Positions 28,626 through 28,705 of a stretch of DNA of 28,705 nucleotides are shown here, piece after piece. Source of the stretch: a virus; IMG/VR virus record IMGVR_UViG_3300021962_000490, positions 1 through 28,705 of that record, one strand, 5' to 3'. Numbering within the stretch: position 1 is the stretch's first letter; each line of letters starts with the position of its first letter. The notes beneath the pieces were generated by a model. That model saw only the letters and a program-made list of their open reading frames with translations. It had not been told where the DNA came from and did not search any database. Made by a program: the position numbers and the translations under genes.

Positions 28626-28705
28626 ATGCCAACCGTCTATAAAATTTTAGGACAAGTAAATCCTACCGCAGCAACACTAAGCACATTATACACCGTACCA
28701 GCTTC
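28626..28705 (+). CDS. Small beta-type virion protein, 3'-truncated by the window (paralog C)
   Basis: ATG at 28626 with AAGGA at 28616-28620. The 26 visible codons read PTVYKILGQVNPTAATLSTL then YTVPA, still open at the window end. This start (VYKxLGQ, a polar stretch, LYTVPA) is one I recall from T4-like marine phage structural proteins in the same family as the genes at 13874 and 16890. The assignment rests on that pattern and on position after a heptad-repeat protein. Only the first quarter of a typical protein is visible, so the paralogy cannot be confirmed here. Confidence 0.6.
   Translation, partial: MPTVYKILGQVNPTAATLSTLYTVPA

Overview
The window looks like part of the late structural region of a tailed, contractile-tail (T4-like) bacteriophage, probably from an aquatic environment. 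Every gene is on the + strand and is packed against its neighbours. Spacings are mostly 0 to 40 nt, and several stops and starts touch or overlap. Five copies of the T4-type late promoter box (N-ATAAATA) sit just upstream of gene starts. Many of the protein families are ones I know from T4-like cyanophages and uncultured marine myoviruses; that is recall, not a database result. The DNA is AT-rich outside the glycine-rich genes. No host, integrase, tRNA, CRISPR array or replication gene is visible, so the host cannot be named.

Layout. 1-2432: the 3' end of a large virion structural protein and a small coiled-coil protein. 2434-8906: a 1627-aa tail fibre with a 22-residue repeat shaft and an aromatic-rich tip, a 101-aa unknown, and a 410-aa fibre ending in a peptidase S74 intramolecular chaperone. 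9003-12910: a late-promoter-led block of small proteins and fibres, four of which end in a related C-terminal sequence (DGGTF, DGGQF, DGGTF and a degenerate DSGFF). 12915-17249: two successive pairs, each a fibre with Ala-Asn heptad repeats followed by a small paralogous beta-type protein. One of these fibres carries a cupredoxin-like domain with an apparently complete type 1 copper ligand set. 17249-24211: a 2320-aa protein with an IPT-like domain, two Ig-like domains and nine LamG-type lectin repeats. 24235-27653: another heptad-repeat fibre, then two tandem glycine-rich adhesin-like proteins. 27664-28705: a tandem pair of about 120-aa paralogs, a 65-aa miniature heptad-repeat fibre, and the start of a third copy of the small beta-type protein.

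Taken together, nearly the whole window codes for fibres, adhesins and small virion proteins assembled from a shared set of modules: N-terminal anchor, heptad shaft, beta domains, lectin domains, C-terminal tag. The likely job is host recognition and attachment by a virion with several kinds of surface appendage, expressed late in infection from short-leader late promoters. The most interesting points are the shared C-terminal tag, the repeated pairing of a heptad fibre with a small beta protein, the cupredoxin domain, and long exact repeats that could let the fibres recombine.
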